NCBI RefSeq assembly: GCF_030811595.1
Contig: NZ_JAUSRB010000002.1
Location: 372,001 to 436,000, forward strand
DNA length: 64,000 nucleotides
Source of the DNA: Streptosporangium brasiliense
GTDB taxonomy: Bacteria > Actinomycetota > Actinomycetes > Streptosporangiales > Streptosporangiaceae
Reading direction: 5' to 3'
Shown here: piece after piece, positions 38,149-46,281 of the stretch
Numbering within the stretch: position 1 is the stretch's first letter
Layout of the letters: each line of letters begins with the position of its first letter
Program-made: the position numbers and the translations under genes
Notes under the pieces: generated by a model
The model's input: only the letters and a program-made list of their open reading frames with translations
What the model was told of the DNA's origin: nothing
Database searches by the model: none

Positions 38149-38367
38149 TCACTGTTCCGTTTGGAGAATTTCCATCGCCTGGAGCGCATCCGCGACAACG
38201 TGGTCCGCCCCGCCTTCCTGGTCGGGCCACGTCCCCCGGTCGATCCAGACCGTACGGAGACCGGCGGCCCGTCCCCCACCGATGCCGGCAACCGGGTGAT
38301 CACCGACTATCCATCCCCCGCCGGCAAGGTTCATGCCGCATCGCTTGGCGGCGATATCAAGCGCGAC
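38149..38367 (-). pseudogene. HAD-superfamily hydrolase, C-terminal fragment
   Basis: The minus strand encodes AAKRCGMNLAGGGWIVGDHP, then IGGGRAAGLRTVWIDRGTWP, and ends at a stop at 38149. GWIVGDHP...GGGRAAGLRTVWI is HAD motif IV and its flanks. The N-terminal nucleophile and cap domain are gone, replaced by unrelated sequence, so this is a gene remnant. Confidence 0.7.
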
Positions 38368-38407
38368 AAGGATGACAACACCATGTACGAGCGCCTGCTG
38401 ACAGGTC

Positions 38408-38737
38408 CTACGAGATCTGCTCCTGTCGTTCACGTCCCGTGTCGAAGAAGGCGTTAAGATACTCCTCCGGTTCGAGATCGCTGTCCCGGAGAAGGGAGAA
38501 GATCTCCGCGCCCGACTCGATCACGTCGTCCGCCAGCCGGTATACCTGCGCCAGTCCCAGATACTCGAACGGGCTGTCGGCCACGTATTCGCCCGCCTCG
38601 TGCTCTGCCATGGCGATGGCCTCGTCGAACGAACCCGCCCTCCACAGCGTGACCCGCTCCTCGTAGCTGTCGTGTGGCGGGCCCCAGCGGAAGACGCAGC
38701 GGACCGCGTACCAGCCGGTGTCAGAGGTCTCGATCAT
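38408..38737 (-). CDS. Small hypothetical protein (DUF4288-like)
   Basis: The protein has 109 residues, starting MIETSDTGWYAVRCVFRW and continuing with YEERVTLWRAGSFDEAIAMA. It is acidic, with no signal or membrane helix. The beginning resembles DUF4288 proteins as I remember them; the function is unknown. A decayed partial copy of its 3' half lies at 40851-40937. Confidence 0.65.
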   Translation of the reverse strand: MIETSDTGWYAVRCVFRWGPPHDSYEERVTLWRAGSFDEAIAMAEHEAGEYVADSPFEYLGLAQVYRLADDVIESGAEIFSLLRDSDLEPEEYLNAFFDTGRERQEQIS

Positions 38738-38798
38738 GAGGCAATGATGCCGGACGGCAACCCTTGTCCCGTCTCTGACGGAACAGGGTGGTTCCTGA

Positions 38799-38936
38799 GA
38801 TCACCGCCCGGCTTCCACAGCCGGGCGGTTCTCCGTCGCCGAACAGCGCTTCGCCGGCTCAAGCCCTGTTTCAGGGGCCGGCGGGCCATGACCATGCGCT
38901 GGATCCGGTTGGTGCCCTCGTGGATCTGGGTGATCT
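38799..38936. repeat. Duplicated segment, copy A (terminator plus acyl-CoA dehydrogenase 3' end)
   Basis: These 138 bp are highly similar to 40938-41075 in the same orientation and at the same length. The segment starts with GATCACCGCCCGGCTTCCAC, includes an 11-bp-stem hairpin and ends in codons of the acyl-CoA dehydrogenase C-terminus. Copy B belongs to the intact gene; copy A is the decayed one. Confidence 0.85.
38803..38829. terminator. Hairpin terminator copy in duplicated segment A
   Basis: A perfect 11-bp stem, ACCGCCCGGCT / AGCCGGGCGGT, encloses a 5-base loop (TCCAC) and is followed by TCTCCGT. The same hairpin ends the intact acyl-CoA dehydrogenase gene at 40942-40968. Confidence 0.7.
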
Positions 38937-38988
38937 CCGATATGTGAACGGCGTCCTCCTTCACCGCCGTCACGCCGGTCTCATCGGC
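38869..38988 (-). pseudogene. Acyl-CoA dehydrogenase fragment with large internal deletion
   Basis: The minus strand reads ADETGVTAVKEDAVHISE joined to ITQIHEGTNRIQRMVMARRP. The second part is the C-terminus of the acyl-CoA dehydrogenase at 41005; the first part resembles that protein's N-terminal ADETG...DLHAVHVPE. The stop codon is lost (TAG in the parent, CAG here). About 330 codons between the two pieces are missing. The N-terminal match is short and less certain. Confidence 0.6.
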
Positions 38989-40438
38989 CGGGTCCCTCGA
39001 ACTCGCCGGCGCTGCCCGCTCGGCCCGGCAGGAGCAGGGCGGTGACAACCACAGCCACGGACAGCACCGCGCCGATGATGAAGGCCAGCCGCATGCCGTC
39101 GAGGTTGGCGAGCGCCTCCGTGACCCCTGCGGATCTCAGGGAATCGGCTCGCGCGCTCATCACGGTGACCACGAGCGCGGTGCCGATCGCCGCGGAGACC
39201 TGCTGCAGCGTGCTCAGGATCGAGCTGCCATGGGAGTAGAGCGAGGGCGGGACCGCTCCGAGCCCGAGGGTGAATACCGGGGTGAAGGTCGCGGCCAGGC
39301 TCACCATCAGCAGCGCGTGCAGACCGAGGAGCTGCCAGAACGGCATGGTCATCGTGACCTGGGTGAAGCCGGCGAGCGCGAGCATGATTCCGATCGCGCC
39401 GGGGATGACCAGGACCCGGCCGCCGAACCGGTCGAACAGGCGGCCGACGGTCGGACCGAGCAGCCCCATCGCGAGGCCGCCCGGCATCACGAGGAGTCCG
39501 GTCTGCAAGGGGCTGAGCGCGCGGACGTTCTGCAGGTACAGCGGCAGCAAGATCATCGAGCCGAGCATCGCCATGAAGGACACCGACATCAGGATCAGCG
39601 CGACCGTGTAGGTGCGGTGGCGCAGGGTGCGCAGGTCCATCAGCGGCACGCCGCGCTTCTGCAACCACAGCTGGCGGACGACGAAGACGGCGATGGCGAT
39701 CAGGCCGGCCGCCACGAACGCGGTGGCCACGCGGACGTCGCCGCCCTCGAACCGGCTGAGTCCGTAGACCAGGCCGCCGAAGCCTGCGGCGGCGGTCACC
39801 ACACTCAACCAGTCGATGGTGCTGAACCGGGGCTCTCCGATGTTCTTGAGCTGCTTCAGGCCGCGCCATGTGATCACGGCGGCGATGGGGAGCACCACGG
39901 CGAACAGCAGCCGCCAGGATCCGAATTGCAGGATCAGCCCCGAGACCGTCGGGCCCATCGCGGGCGCGACCGAGATGGCCAGGGTGACGTTGCCCATCAC
40001 CCGGCCCCGGTCCGACTCGGGCACCACCTGCATCAGCGTGGTCATCAGCAGTGGCATCATCACGGCCGTCCCGGACGCCTGGATGATGCGGGCGCCCAGC
40101 AGCACCTCGAACGACGGCGCGACGGCGGCCAACGCCGTGCCGAGCAGGAATAGACCCATCGCGGTGGTGTACGCGCGACGGGTGGACACCCGCTGCAGGA
40201 ACCACCCGGTGATCGGGATGACAGCGGCCATGGTCAGCATGAAGGCGGTCGAGAGCCACTGCGCGGTCTGCTCTGTGATGTGCAGCGCGCCCATGAGGCT
40301 CGGGATCGCATTGATCATGATCGTCTCGTTGAGGATGACCACGAACGTGGCGAGCACCAGCAACCGGATCACGGCCGGGGTGCGACCCGGAACGGCGGTC
40401 GCGGTTTTGGCGGGTGAGTCGAGCTGTGGGCTGGGCAC
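38981..40438 (-). CDS. MFS transporter of the DHA2 (14-helix) drug efflux type
   Basis: The protein has 485 residues from a GTG at 40438 with GAGG four bases upstream. It has about 14 helices, and WLSTAFMLTMAAVIPITGWF matches motif B/C-side features of DHA2 proton/drug antiporters such as LmrB. GPTVSGLILQFGSWRLLF is motif C. It should export small toxic compounds using the proton gradient. It lies between the two copies of a duplicated 138-bp segment, which suggests it was inserted or moved with that duplication. Confidence 0.88.
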   Translation of the reverse strand: MPSPQLDSPAKTATAVPGRTPAVIRLLVLATFVVILNETIMINAIPSLMGALHITEQTAQWLSTAFMLTMAAVIPITGWFLQRVSTRRAYTTAMGLFLLGTALAAVAPSFEVLLGARIIQASGTAVMMPLLMTTLMQVVPESDRGRVMGNVTLAISVAPAMGPTVSGLILQFGSWRLLFAVVLPIAAVITWRGLKQLKNIGEPRFSTIDWLSVVTAAAGFGGLVYGLSRFEGGDVRVATAFVAAGLIAIAVFVVRQLWLQKRGVPLMDLRTLRHRTYTVALILMSVSFMAMLGSMILLPLYLQNVRALSPLQTGLLVMPGGLAMGLLGPTVGRLFDRFGGRVLVIPGAIGIMLALAGFTQVTMTMPFWQLLGLHALLMVSLAATFTPVFTLGLGAVPPSLYSHGSSILSTLQQVSAAIGTALVVTVMSARADSLRSAGVTEALANLDGMRLAFIIGAVLSVAVVVTALLLPGRAGSAGEFEGPGR

Positions 40439-40850
40439 GGCACCTCAATCAGGGCTGTCGGACATGACGTGTTCATGGCTGGCGTCCCAGCCTTGGGTCT
40501 CACAAGAAGTTGTGGGCATGCAAAGACTGACCTGCACCACCGACAAAACTCATCGACCGCGCCCAACCTTCTGACAGGTGATACGAAATGTCACCCGGTT
40601 TTCACCTGCGGCGGACGATCTCCAGATCACGCGAAGGGGCACTCGTATCGCTCCATGGCCTGGGTGGACACCTCGCACACCACACGCCCCGAGGGCCGGG
40701 CCACCACGGTAGCGGGCACCGCAGACCGGGAACGGTCCTCGATCCCGGGTGACAGCTTGCACCTGCGGTCGAACAACCTGATGATCCTCCGCGGTGAGAA
40801 ACCGCTGTCGATCAGCCAGGCCGGCGGCCGCCTCACGGGGGACCGGCGCG

Positions 40851-40937
40851 TGTCCGAGGAGGGAGAGGATCTCCGTGCCCGGCTCGATCACGCCGTACAC
40901 CAGCAGGTACGCCCGCGCCGGTTCCGGATACTCGAAA
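40851..40937 (-). pseudogene. Decayed partial copy of the small DUF4288-like gene
   Basis: The minus strand reads YGVIEPGTEILSLLGHA, close to YRLADDVIESGAEIFSLLRDS of the intact protein at 38408-38737, preceded by EYPEPARAYLL-like codons. DNA similarity runs over about 85 bp (near 38,483-38,570). Only the middle of the gene is left, fused to the duplicated terminator segment. The remainder of the 40,439-40,850 gap shows no gene that I can support. Confidence 0.55.
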
Positions 40938-41075
40938 GATCACCGCCCGGCTTCCACAGCCGGGCGGTTCTCCGTTGCTGAGCAGTGCTTCCCAGCTCGG
41001 CGCCCTACTTCAGGAGCTGGCGGGCCATGACCATGCGCTGGATCTGGTTGGTGCCCTCGTAGATCTGGGTGATCT
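40938..41075. repeat. Duplicated segment, copy B
   Basis: This is the counterpart of 38799-38936, in direct orientation 2.14 kb away. It contains the terminator hairpin and the last ~24 codons of the intact acyl-CoA dehydrogenase gene. Confidence 0.85.
40942..40968 (-). terminator. Hairpin terminator of the acyl-CoA dehydrogenase gene
   Basis: An 11-bp perfect stem, ACCGCCCGGCT / AGCCGGGCGGT, sits 36 bp past the stop at 41005. On the minus strand it is followed by GATCTTTCG, a weak T-rich tail. Confidence 0.75.
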
Positions 41076-42168
41076 TGGCGTCGCGCATCATGCGCTCTAC
41101 CGGGTAGTCGCTGGTGTAGCCGTAGCCGCCGAGGAGCTGGACGGCGTCGGTGGTGATCTCCATGGCGGCGTCGGAGGCGGCGCACTTGGCGGCGCTGGAG
41201 AAGAACGTGAGGTCCTTCTGCGGCTCGCCGTGCATGGCCAGCTCGGACTTGGCGGCCGCGGCGTAGGTGAGCTGCCGGGCGGCCTCCAGCTTCATCGCCA
41301 TGTCGGCGACCATGAACTGGACTCCCTGGAAGTCGGCGATGGCCTTGCCGAACTGCTTGCGCTCCTTGACGTAGCCGACCGCGTAGTCCAGCGCGCCCTG
41401 GGCGATGCCGAGCGCCTGGGCGGCGATCGTGATGCGCGTGTGGTCCAGGGTGGCCAGGGCGGTCTTGAAACCGGTGCCCGGCTCGCCGATCATCCGCGAG
41501 GCGGGGATGCGCACGTCCTCCAGGATGACCTGGCGGGTCGGCGAGCCCTTGATGCCGAGCTTGCGCTCCTTGGGGCCGAAGCTGACGCCCTCGTCGCCCT
41601 TCTCCACGACGAACGCGGAGATGCCCCTGGCCCCGGCTCCGGGCTCGGTCACGGCCATCACCGTGTAGTACTCCGACACCCCGGCATTGGTGATCCACAT
41701 CTTGGCGCCGTTGAGCACGTAGTGGTCGCCGTCGGCCACGGCGCGGGTCTTCATCGCGGCGGCGTCGCTGCCCGCCTCGGCCTCGGACAGGGCGTAGGAG
41801 AACATCGCCTCACCCCGGGCGACCGGCGCGAGGTAGCGCTGCTTGACCTCCTCGGACGCCGACAGCAGCAGCGGGACCGTCCCCAGCTTGTTGACCGCCG
41901 GGATCAGCGAGGACGACGCGCAGGCCCGCGCCACCTCCTCGATGACGATGACGGTGGCGAGGGCGTCGGCCCCCGCCCCGCCGTACTCCTCCGGGACGTG
42001 CACGGCGTGCAGGTCGGCGGCGACGAGCGCCTTGTAGACATCCCAGGGGAACTCCCCCGTCTCGTCGGCCTCGGCGGCGCGAGGGGCGATCTTCTCGTCG
42101 GCAAGGGCGCGGACGGTCTCCCGGAGCATCTCGTGCTCTTCGGGCAGCGCGTAGAGAGGGAAGCTCAT
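41005..42168 (-). CDS. Acyl-CoA dehydrogenase
   Basis: The protein has 387 residues from an ATG at 42168 (a start at 42210 is possible but less natural). It has the FAD/acyl-CoA dehydrogenase segments YALSEAEAGSD and KMWITNAG, R/Q-loop features (ERKQFGKAI), QLLGGYGYTSDYPVERMMRD and the catalytic base Glu in ITQIYEGTNQIQR. The order matches short/medium-chain enzymes that oxidise acyl-CoA to enoyl-CoA with electron transfer to ETF. No SD is visible, so it may be leaderless. A degraded copy of its 3' end lies at 38869. Confidence 0.93.
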   Translation of the reverse strand: MSFPLYALPEEHEMLRETVRALADEKIAPRAAEADETGEFPWDVYKALVAADLHAVHVPEEYGGAGADALATVIVIEEVARACASSSLIPAVNKLGTVPLLLSASEEVKQRYLAPVARGEAMFSYALSEAEAGSDAAAMKTRAVADGDHYVLNGAKMWITNAGVSEYYTVMAVTEPGAGARGISAFVVEKGDEGVSFGPKERKLGIKGSPTRQVILEDVRIPASRMIGEPGTGFKTALATLDHTRITIAAQALGIAQGALDYAVGYVKERKQFGKAIADFQGVQFMVADMAMKLEAARQLTYAAAAKSELAMHGEPQKDLTFFSSAAKCAASDAAMEITTDAVQLLGGYGYTSDYPVERMMRDAKITQIYEGTNQIQRMVMARQLLK

Positions 42169-42313
42169 GGGCAAATAGTAGGACGTCCAACAAAGTCTGG
42201 ACCGATCCATCGCATGTGATATGTGTCCCTACCCGTTTATGCAGGTGGCGAGCGGCGGGAGGGATACCGATACTCTGACGGCACATAATCGGGCAGAACC
42301 GAAAGGAACACCA

Positions 42314-43633
42314 GTGGCCTACCGCCTGACGATGGTGGGAACCGGATACCTGGGTGCGACGACGTCCGCGTGCATGGCGGAGCTGGGCTTCGAAGTCCTC
42401 GGCGTCGACGTCGACGCGGAGAAGATCGCCCGGCTGCAGGCCGGGGATCTGCCCATCTACGAGCCCGGTCTGGAAGAGGTCCTCAGGCGCAACCTCGCCA
42501 ACGGGCGACTGCGCTTCACCACCTCCTACGAGGAGGCCGCCGCCTTCGGCGACGTGCACTTCCTCTGCCTCGGCACCCCGCAGAAACCCGGCGAGTACGG
42601 AGCCGACGTCTCCTACCTGGACACCGCGATCGAGTCGCTGGCCCCCCACCTGAAACGCGAGTGCCTGGTCCTGGGCAAGTCCACCGTCCCCGTGGGCACC
42701 GCCCAGCGCCTGGCCGACAAGCTGGCCCGGCTGGCCCCCATCGGTCCGGGCGCCGAGCTGGCCTGGAACCCCGAGTTCCTCCGCGAGGGCTTCGCCGTGA
42801 AGGACACCCTGTACCCCGACCGGATCGTGCTGGGTGTGGCCTCCGACAGGGCCGAGAAGATCATGCGCGAGGTGTACGCCCCCATGCTGGAGCAGGGCAC
42901 CCCGATCGTGATCACCGACTACCCGACCGCCGAGCTGGTCAAGGTCGCCGCCAACGCCTTCCTGGCCACCAAGATCTCATTCATCAACGCGATGGCCGAG
43001 GTCTGCGAGGCCTCGCACGCCGATGTCAAGCAGTTGTCGCTGGCGCTCTCCTTCGACGACCGCATCGGCGGCAAGTTCCTCAACCCGGGCCTGGGCTTCG
43101 GCGGCGGCTGCCTGCCCAAGGACATCCGCGCCTTCATGGCCCGCGCCGGGGAGCTGGGCGCCGACCAGGCGCTCACCTTCCTGCGCGAGGTGGACGCGAT
43201 CAACATGCGCCGCCGGGCCCGCATGGTCGACCTGGCCCGCGAGCTGGCCGGCGGCTCCTTCCACGGGTGCACGGTCGCCGTGCTCGGCGCCGCCTTCAAG
43301 CCCAACTCCGACGACATCCGCGACTCCCCCGCCCTGGACGTCGCCGTCAAGATCAGCGAGCAGGGCGGCCGGGTCACCGTCTACGACCCCGTCGCCCAGG
43401 AGAACGCCCGCCGGGCCCATCCCGAGCTCTCCTACGGCGACTCCGCCCTGGACGCCGCCCGGGACGCCCACGTGGTGCTGCTGCTGACCGAGTGGCAGGA
43501 GTTCATCGAGCTCGACCCGGAGGCGCTCGGCGCCGTCGTCGCCGCGCGCAAGATCGTCGATGGCCGCAACGCCCTCGACGCCGAGACCTGGCGCGCCTCG
43601 GGCTGGCACTACCGCGCCCTCGGCCGCCCGTAG
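42314..43633 (+). CDS. ugd: UDP-glucose 6-dehydrogenase (UDP-glucose to UDP-glucuronate)
   Basis: The protein has 439 residues from the GTG at 42314, with GAAAGGA upstream. It has the Rossmann motif MVGTGYLGATTSACMAELG, the segment LGKSTVPVGTA and the catalytic Cys in GFGGGCLPKD. A second Rossmann domain contains VAVLGAAFKPNSDDIRDSP. It makes UDP-glucuronate, a donor for envelope polysaccharides, so it can serve the glycosyltransferases in the left part of the window. It is divergent from the acyl-CoA dehydrogenase. Confidence 0.92.
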   Translation: MAYRLTMVGTGYLGATTSACMAELGFEVLGVDVDAEKIARLQAGDLPIYEPGLEEVLRRNLANGRLRFTTSYEEAAAFGDVHFLCLGTPQKPGEYGADVSYLDTAIESLAPHLKRECLVLGKSTVPVGTAQRLADKLARLAPIGPGAELAWNPEFLREGFAVKDTLYPDRIVLGVASDRAEKIMREVYAPMLEQGTPIVITDYPTAELVKVAANAFLATKISFINAMAEVCEASHADVKQLSLALSFDDRIGGKFLNPGLGFGGGCLPKDIRAFMARAGELGADQALTFLREVDAINMRRRARMVDLARELAGGSFHGCTVAVLGAAFKPNSDDIRDSPALDVAVKISEQGGRVTVYDPVAQENARRAHPELSYGDSALDAARDAHVVLLLTEWQEFIELDPEALGAVVAARKIVDGRNALDAETWRASGWHYRALGRP

Positions 43634-43810
43634 TGAGCAGCTGAGGTCCCGCTCCACCCGCGGCTCCTCCGGGCCTACGGCTCAGCCCGCTCGGCGCCAC
43701 CCGCCGACCGTGGCGCGCCCCGCGACGGCCCGCTCCTCCAGCGTGAGGAGCGGGCCGCCGCGACGCCTCTCCTGCGAGGGCGCCGGACGCACCTTCCATA
43801 GTGTGCCCGG

Positions 43811-44139
43811 CAGCCGGTATCGGAGGCGTGGCCCGTCGCCGTCGCGCTGATCGAGCGGGGCCGGATGAAGCCTCCGGGCCTGCTGGAGATCGAACGCGCG
43901 AGGGGGGCGGCCGCTGGGACGCGGCGTATGACGGACCGCGGACCGCCACCGTGCCCGAAGACCTGGCGCTCGCCCTGGCGCGGAACCCCGTCGCGGAGGA
44001 GTTCTTCGCGACGCTCGACAGCCGCAACCGCTACACGGTCGTCTACCGCGTGCAGGAGGCCAAGAAGGCCGAAACCCGGGCGCGCCGTATCGAGCAGTAC
44101 GTCACGATGCTGGCCGAGCACAGGAAGATCTATCCCTGA
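43811..44139 (+). pseudogene. YdeI/OmpD-associated family protein, truncated and frameshifted
   Basis: One frame gives VAVALIERGRMKPPGLLEIE, and after a GGGGGG run near 43,902 a second frame continues GGRWDAAYDGPRTATVPEDL and ARRIEQYVTMLAEHRKIYP to a TGA. Together they read like the C-terminal two thirds of YdeI/OmpD-associated proteins, which are usually ~190 residues. The N-terminal third is not visible upstream. The shift lies in a homopolymer, so a sequencing error is possible, but the missing N-terminus supports a dead gene. Confidence 0.68.
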
Positions 44140-44299
44140 TCCGCCAGGCGCCGTGTCCGCCCACCTTCTGACCGGCGGCGGGGGCGGACTCGGCTCTGCC
44201 CGGCCACCGGCGGCGGGGCACCACGTCGCCGGCCCGGCATGGGCGTCGCTAGCGAGACGACTCCGATGAACCAGGGATGCAGAGATTCGGGGATCCGTC

Positions 44300-45913
44300 C
44301 TACCGGACGGGCACGCGCAGCGGAGGGTACTGGGCGATCTTGACCTGTGCCGACGAGGCGCCGGCGGGCAGCGCGAAGAGGCTCCAGAACTCCTTCGTCC
44401 GGCCCGGAGCGATCTTCTCCGTGCCCACTCGGACGCCCGCCAGCTCGGTGCAGGCGCAGTAGACGTCGGCCTTGTCGCCGGTCTGCACCATGATCCTGCC
44501 CGGCAGGTACTGCCGCCGGGTGGCGGGGTCCGTCAACCGCACATTGCTGGCGGCCTGGTACTTGTACGACATCCATTCGGCGGAGCGGTTGAGCTCGTGG
44601 TGCCATGCCTCCGCGTCGCCGTCATTGGTGATCTTGTAGGTGAGGACGCCCAGATCGCCGGGGAGCCGCCGCAGGCCGGTCACCTCCAGAGTGAACGGCT
44701 GCCCGTCGTCCTTCCCCTGCGCCGTGAGGCCGCCTCCGTCCGGCGCCGGGTCCGCCTCGGGGGTCGCCGCGGGCCGCGTCTCGGCGGGCCGCGGTTTGGC
44801 GAACGTCACAGTGACACGCCGGTTGCGCCGCCGTCCCTCCTCGTCCTCGTTGCCGTAGAGCGGCCGGCGCGAGCCGTACCCCTTCGCCTGGAAACGCACC
44901 CCCGTCCTGGTCAGCAGGCCGGACAGGGCGCGCTGCACGGCCTGGGCCCGGCGCTGGGAGAGCGGGTCGTTGATGGCGTCGGTGCCCGAGGAGTCGGCGT
45001 GCCCCTCGACCGTGATCGTGGCGCCCTCGGAGGCGTCGATCAGCTTGGCCGTACGCGTGAGCACGGCCCTGGACCGGGGCGTCAGGTCGGCCTTGTTCAG
45101 CGCGAACAGCACGTCGGAGGAGAGGTTGACGTGCAGGTCCTCACCGTCGTCGCTGGTCTCCTCCGACCTGTCGGGCGACTCCGACGGCGCCATGATCTGG
45201 TGGCTGATCACAGTGACCGGCTGGGCCTCGGGGTCGGGGAAGGTCTGCCCGGGAGGCGGCGTGACGGGCTCGTCGCTGATCGGCACGTCCATCATGGGCG
45301 GGCCGAGCGGGGTGACGACGGTGGTGGTGGCCGGGTTCCCCGAGGGGGCGGGCAGAACGGCGTAGACGGACAGCGACTCACCGGGCTTGATGAAATAGCC
45401 GAGGTCGTCACGGCGCTCGTCGCTGCACAGGCACGGGCTGTCGGCCGGCTTGTACGGCAGCAGCCAGCGGCGCGCGGCCGCGTCCAGCACGCCGATGCCC
45501 GAGGCCCAGCGGATCTCGCCGAGCGGGCGGGTGTTGTCCCCCAGCTCCCCGGTCCAGGAGATGTTCTCGCCGGTGCCGGTGTTGGAGAGCCTGAGCTGGA
45601 CCACGAGGTGCTTGCCCGCGACCCGGTTCAGGCCGACGACCTCGGCCTTGTAGGCCGAGGTGCGGGTGCTCTGCGTGCTCGCCAGTGCGGGACGGGTGTC
45701 CGCTCCGGCGCCGGTCGGCGAGGAGGCGGTGGCCGTCGTCTCAGGAGTCTCCGGCTGCGAGGTTGGCACGGCCTCGGTGGGACTCGCCGCGGCGGCCGGC
45801 CCGGACTGGCGTTCCTCACCTCCGCCGCCCTGCGGGACACCCGTCAACCCGCATGACGTCAGCATGACCGTCGCTGTCGCCACGGTCGCGAGCGACACCG
45901 GCTTCCTCACCAT
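44300..45913 (-). CDS. Lipoprotein with OmpA C-terminal domain flanked by two beta-sandwich-like domains
   Basis: The protein has 537 residues from an ATG at 45913, preceded by GAGGAG at seven bases. Its lipobox is VMLTSC. An OmpA-like peptidoglycan-binding domain occupies about 275-385, with SSDVLFALNKADLTPRSRAV, ITVEGHADSSGTDAIN and LSQRRAQAVQRAL. On either side lie similar stretches (YKAEVVGLNRVAGKHLVVQL and FTLEVTGLRRLPGDLGVLTY), each followed by a close Cys pair (CLC and CAC). It probably tethers something to peptidoglycan at the cell surface. No operon partner is seen. Confidence 0.8.
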   Translation of the reverse strand: MVRKPVSLATVATATVMLTSCGLTGVPQGGGGEERQSGPAAAASPTEAVPTSQPETPETTATASSPTGAGADTRPALASTQSTRTSAYKAEVVGLNRVAGKHLVVQLRLSNTGTGENISWTGELGDNTRPLGEIRWASGIGVLDAAARRWLLPYKPADSPCLCSDERRDDLGYFIKPGESLSVYAVLPAPSGNPATTTVVTPLGPPMMDVPISDEPVTPPPGQTFPDPEAQPVTVISHQIMAPSESPDRSEETSDDGEDLHVNLSSDVLFALNKADLTPRSRAVLTRTAKLIDASEGATITVEGHADSSGTDAINDPLSQRRAQAVQRALSGLLTRTGVRFQAKGYGSRRPLYGNEDEEGRRRNRRVTVTFAKPRPAETRPAATPEADPAPDGGGLTAQGKDDGQPFTLEVTGLRRLPGDLGVLTYKITNDGDAEAWHHELNRSAEWMSYKYQAASNVRLTDPATRRQYLPGRIMVQTGDKADVYCACTELAGVRVGTEKIAPGRTKEFWSLFALPAGASSAQVKIAQYPPLRVPVR

Positions 45914-46281
45914 GGTTGGCTCCTCATCCTCAGGCGCGGGGGAAGCCCTCAGGCTAGTGAGCCGACCTTCAGGATCGATATAGCCCCCATCGCCTCGGGA
46001 GGAGCCCCGGAGTCGCCGGGCGAGCACACCCGGTCCGCACTGATCCTCCAGCACGGCGGAGCGGAGGCTCGGCCCCTTCGATCGTCCCCCACACGCGTAG
46101 GCGACCGTACTGTGAATCACGGACACGTCGCCTGGCGGCCGTCCGCCGGGAGATGGAGATCATCAGACGGGATCTCGGCTGCTCGGCCGTACGGATCGTC
46201 GACAGGGCTCCGGCGTGCCGATCTACGCCCTGTCCGAAGAAGTGCGGCTCAGCGGATCTGCAGGAAAAGATGGATGGCAGG
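45914..46281. other. Intergenic region with a possible gene remnant
   Basis: No intact gene is visible in these 368 bp. Near 46,125-46,200 the plus strand reads RLAAVRREMEIIRRDLGC and SAVRIVD, which resembles a family of actinobacterial proteins I remember with a VRREMxIIxxDLHCxAVRI start. It then loses the frame. This is a weak hint of another decayed gene. The OmpA-lipoprotein promoter should also lie here. Confidence 0.3.

Noticed and set aside
37759-38407. A complete insertion sequence between the ECF sigma and DUF4288-like genes
   Set aside because: Only C-terminal transposase scraps of two families are present; no terminal inverted repeats or intact transposase are seen.
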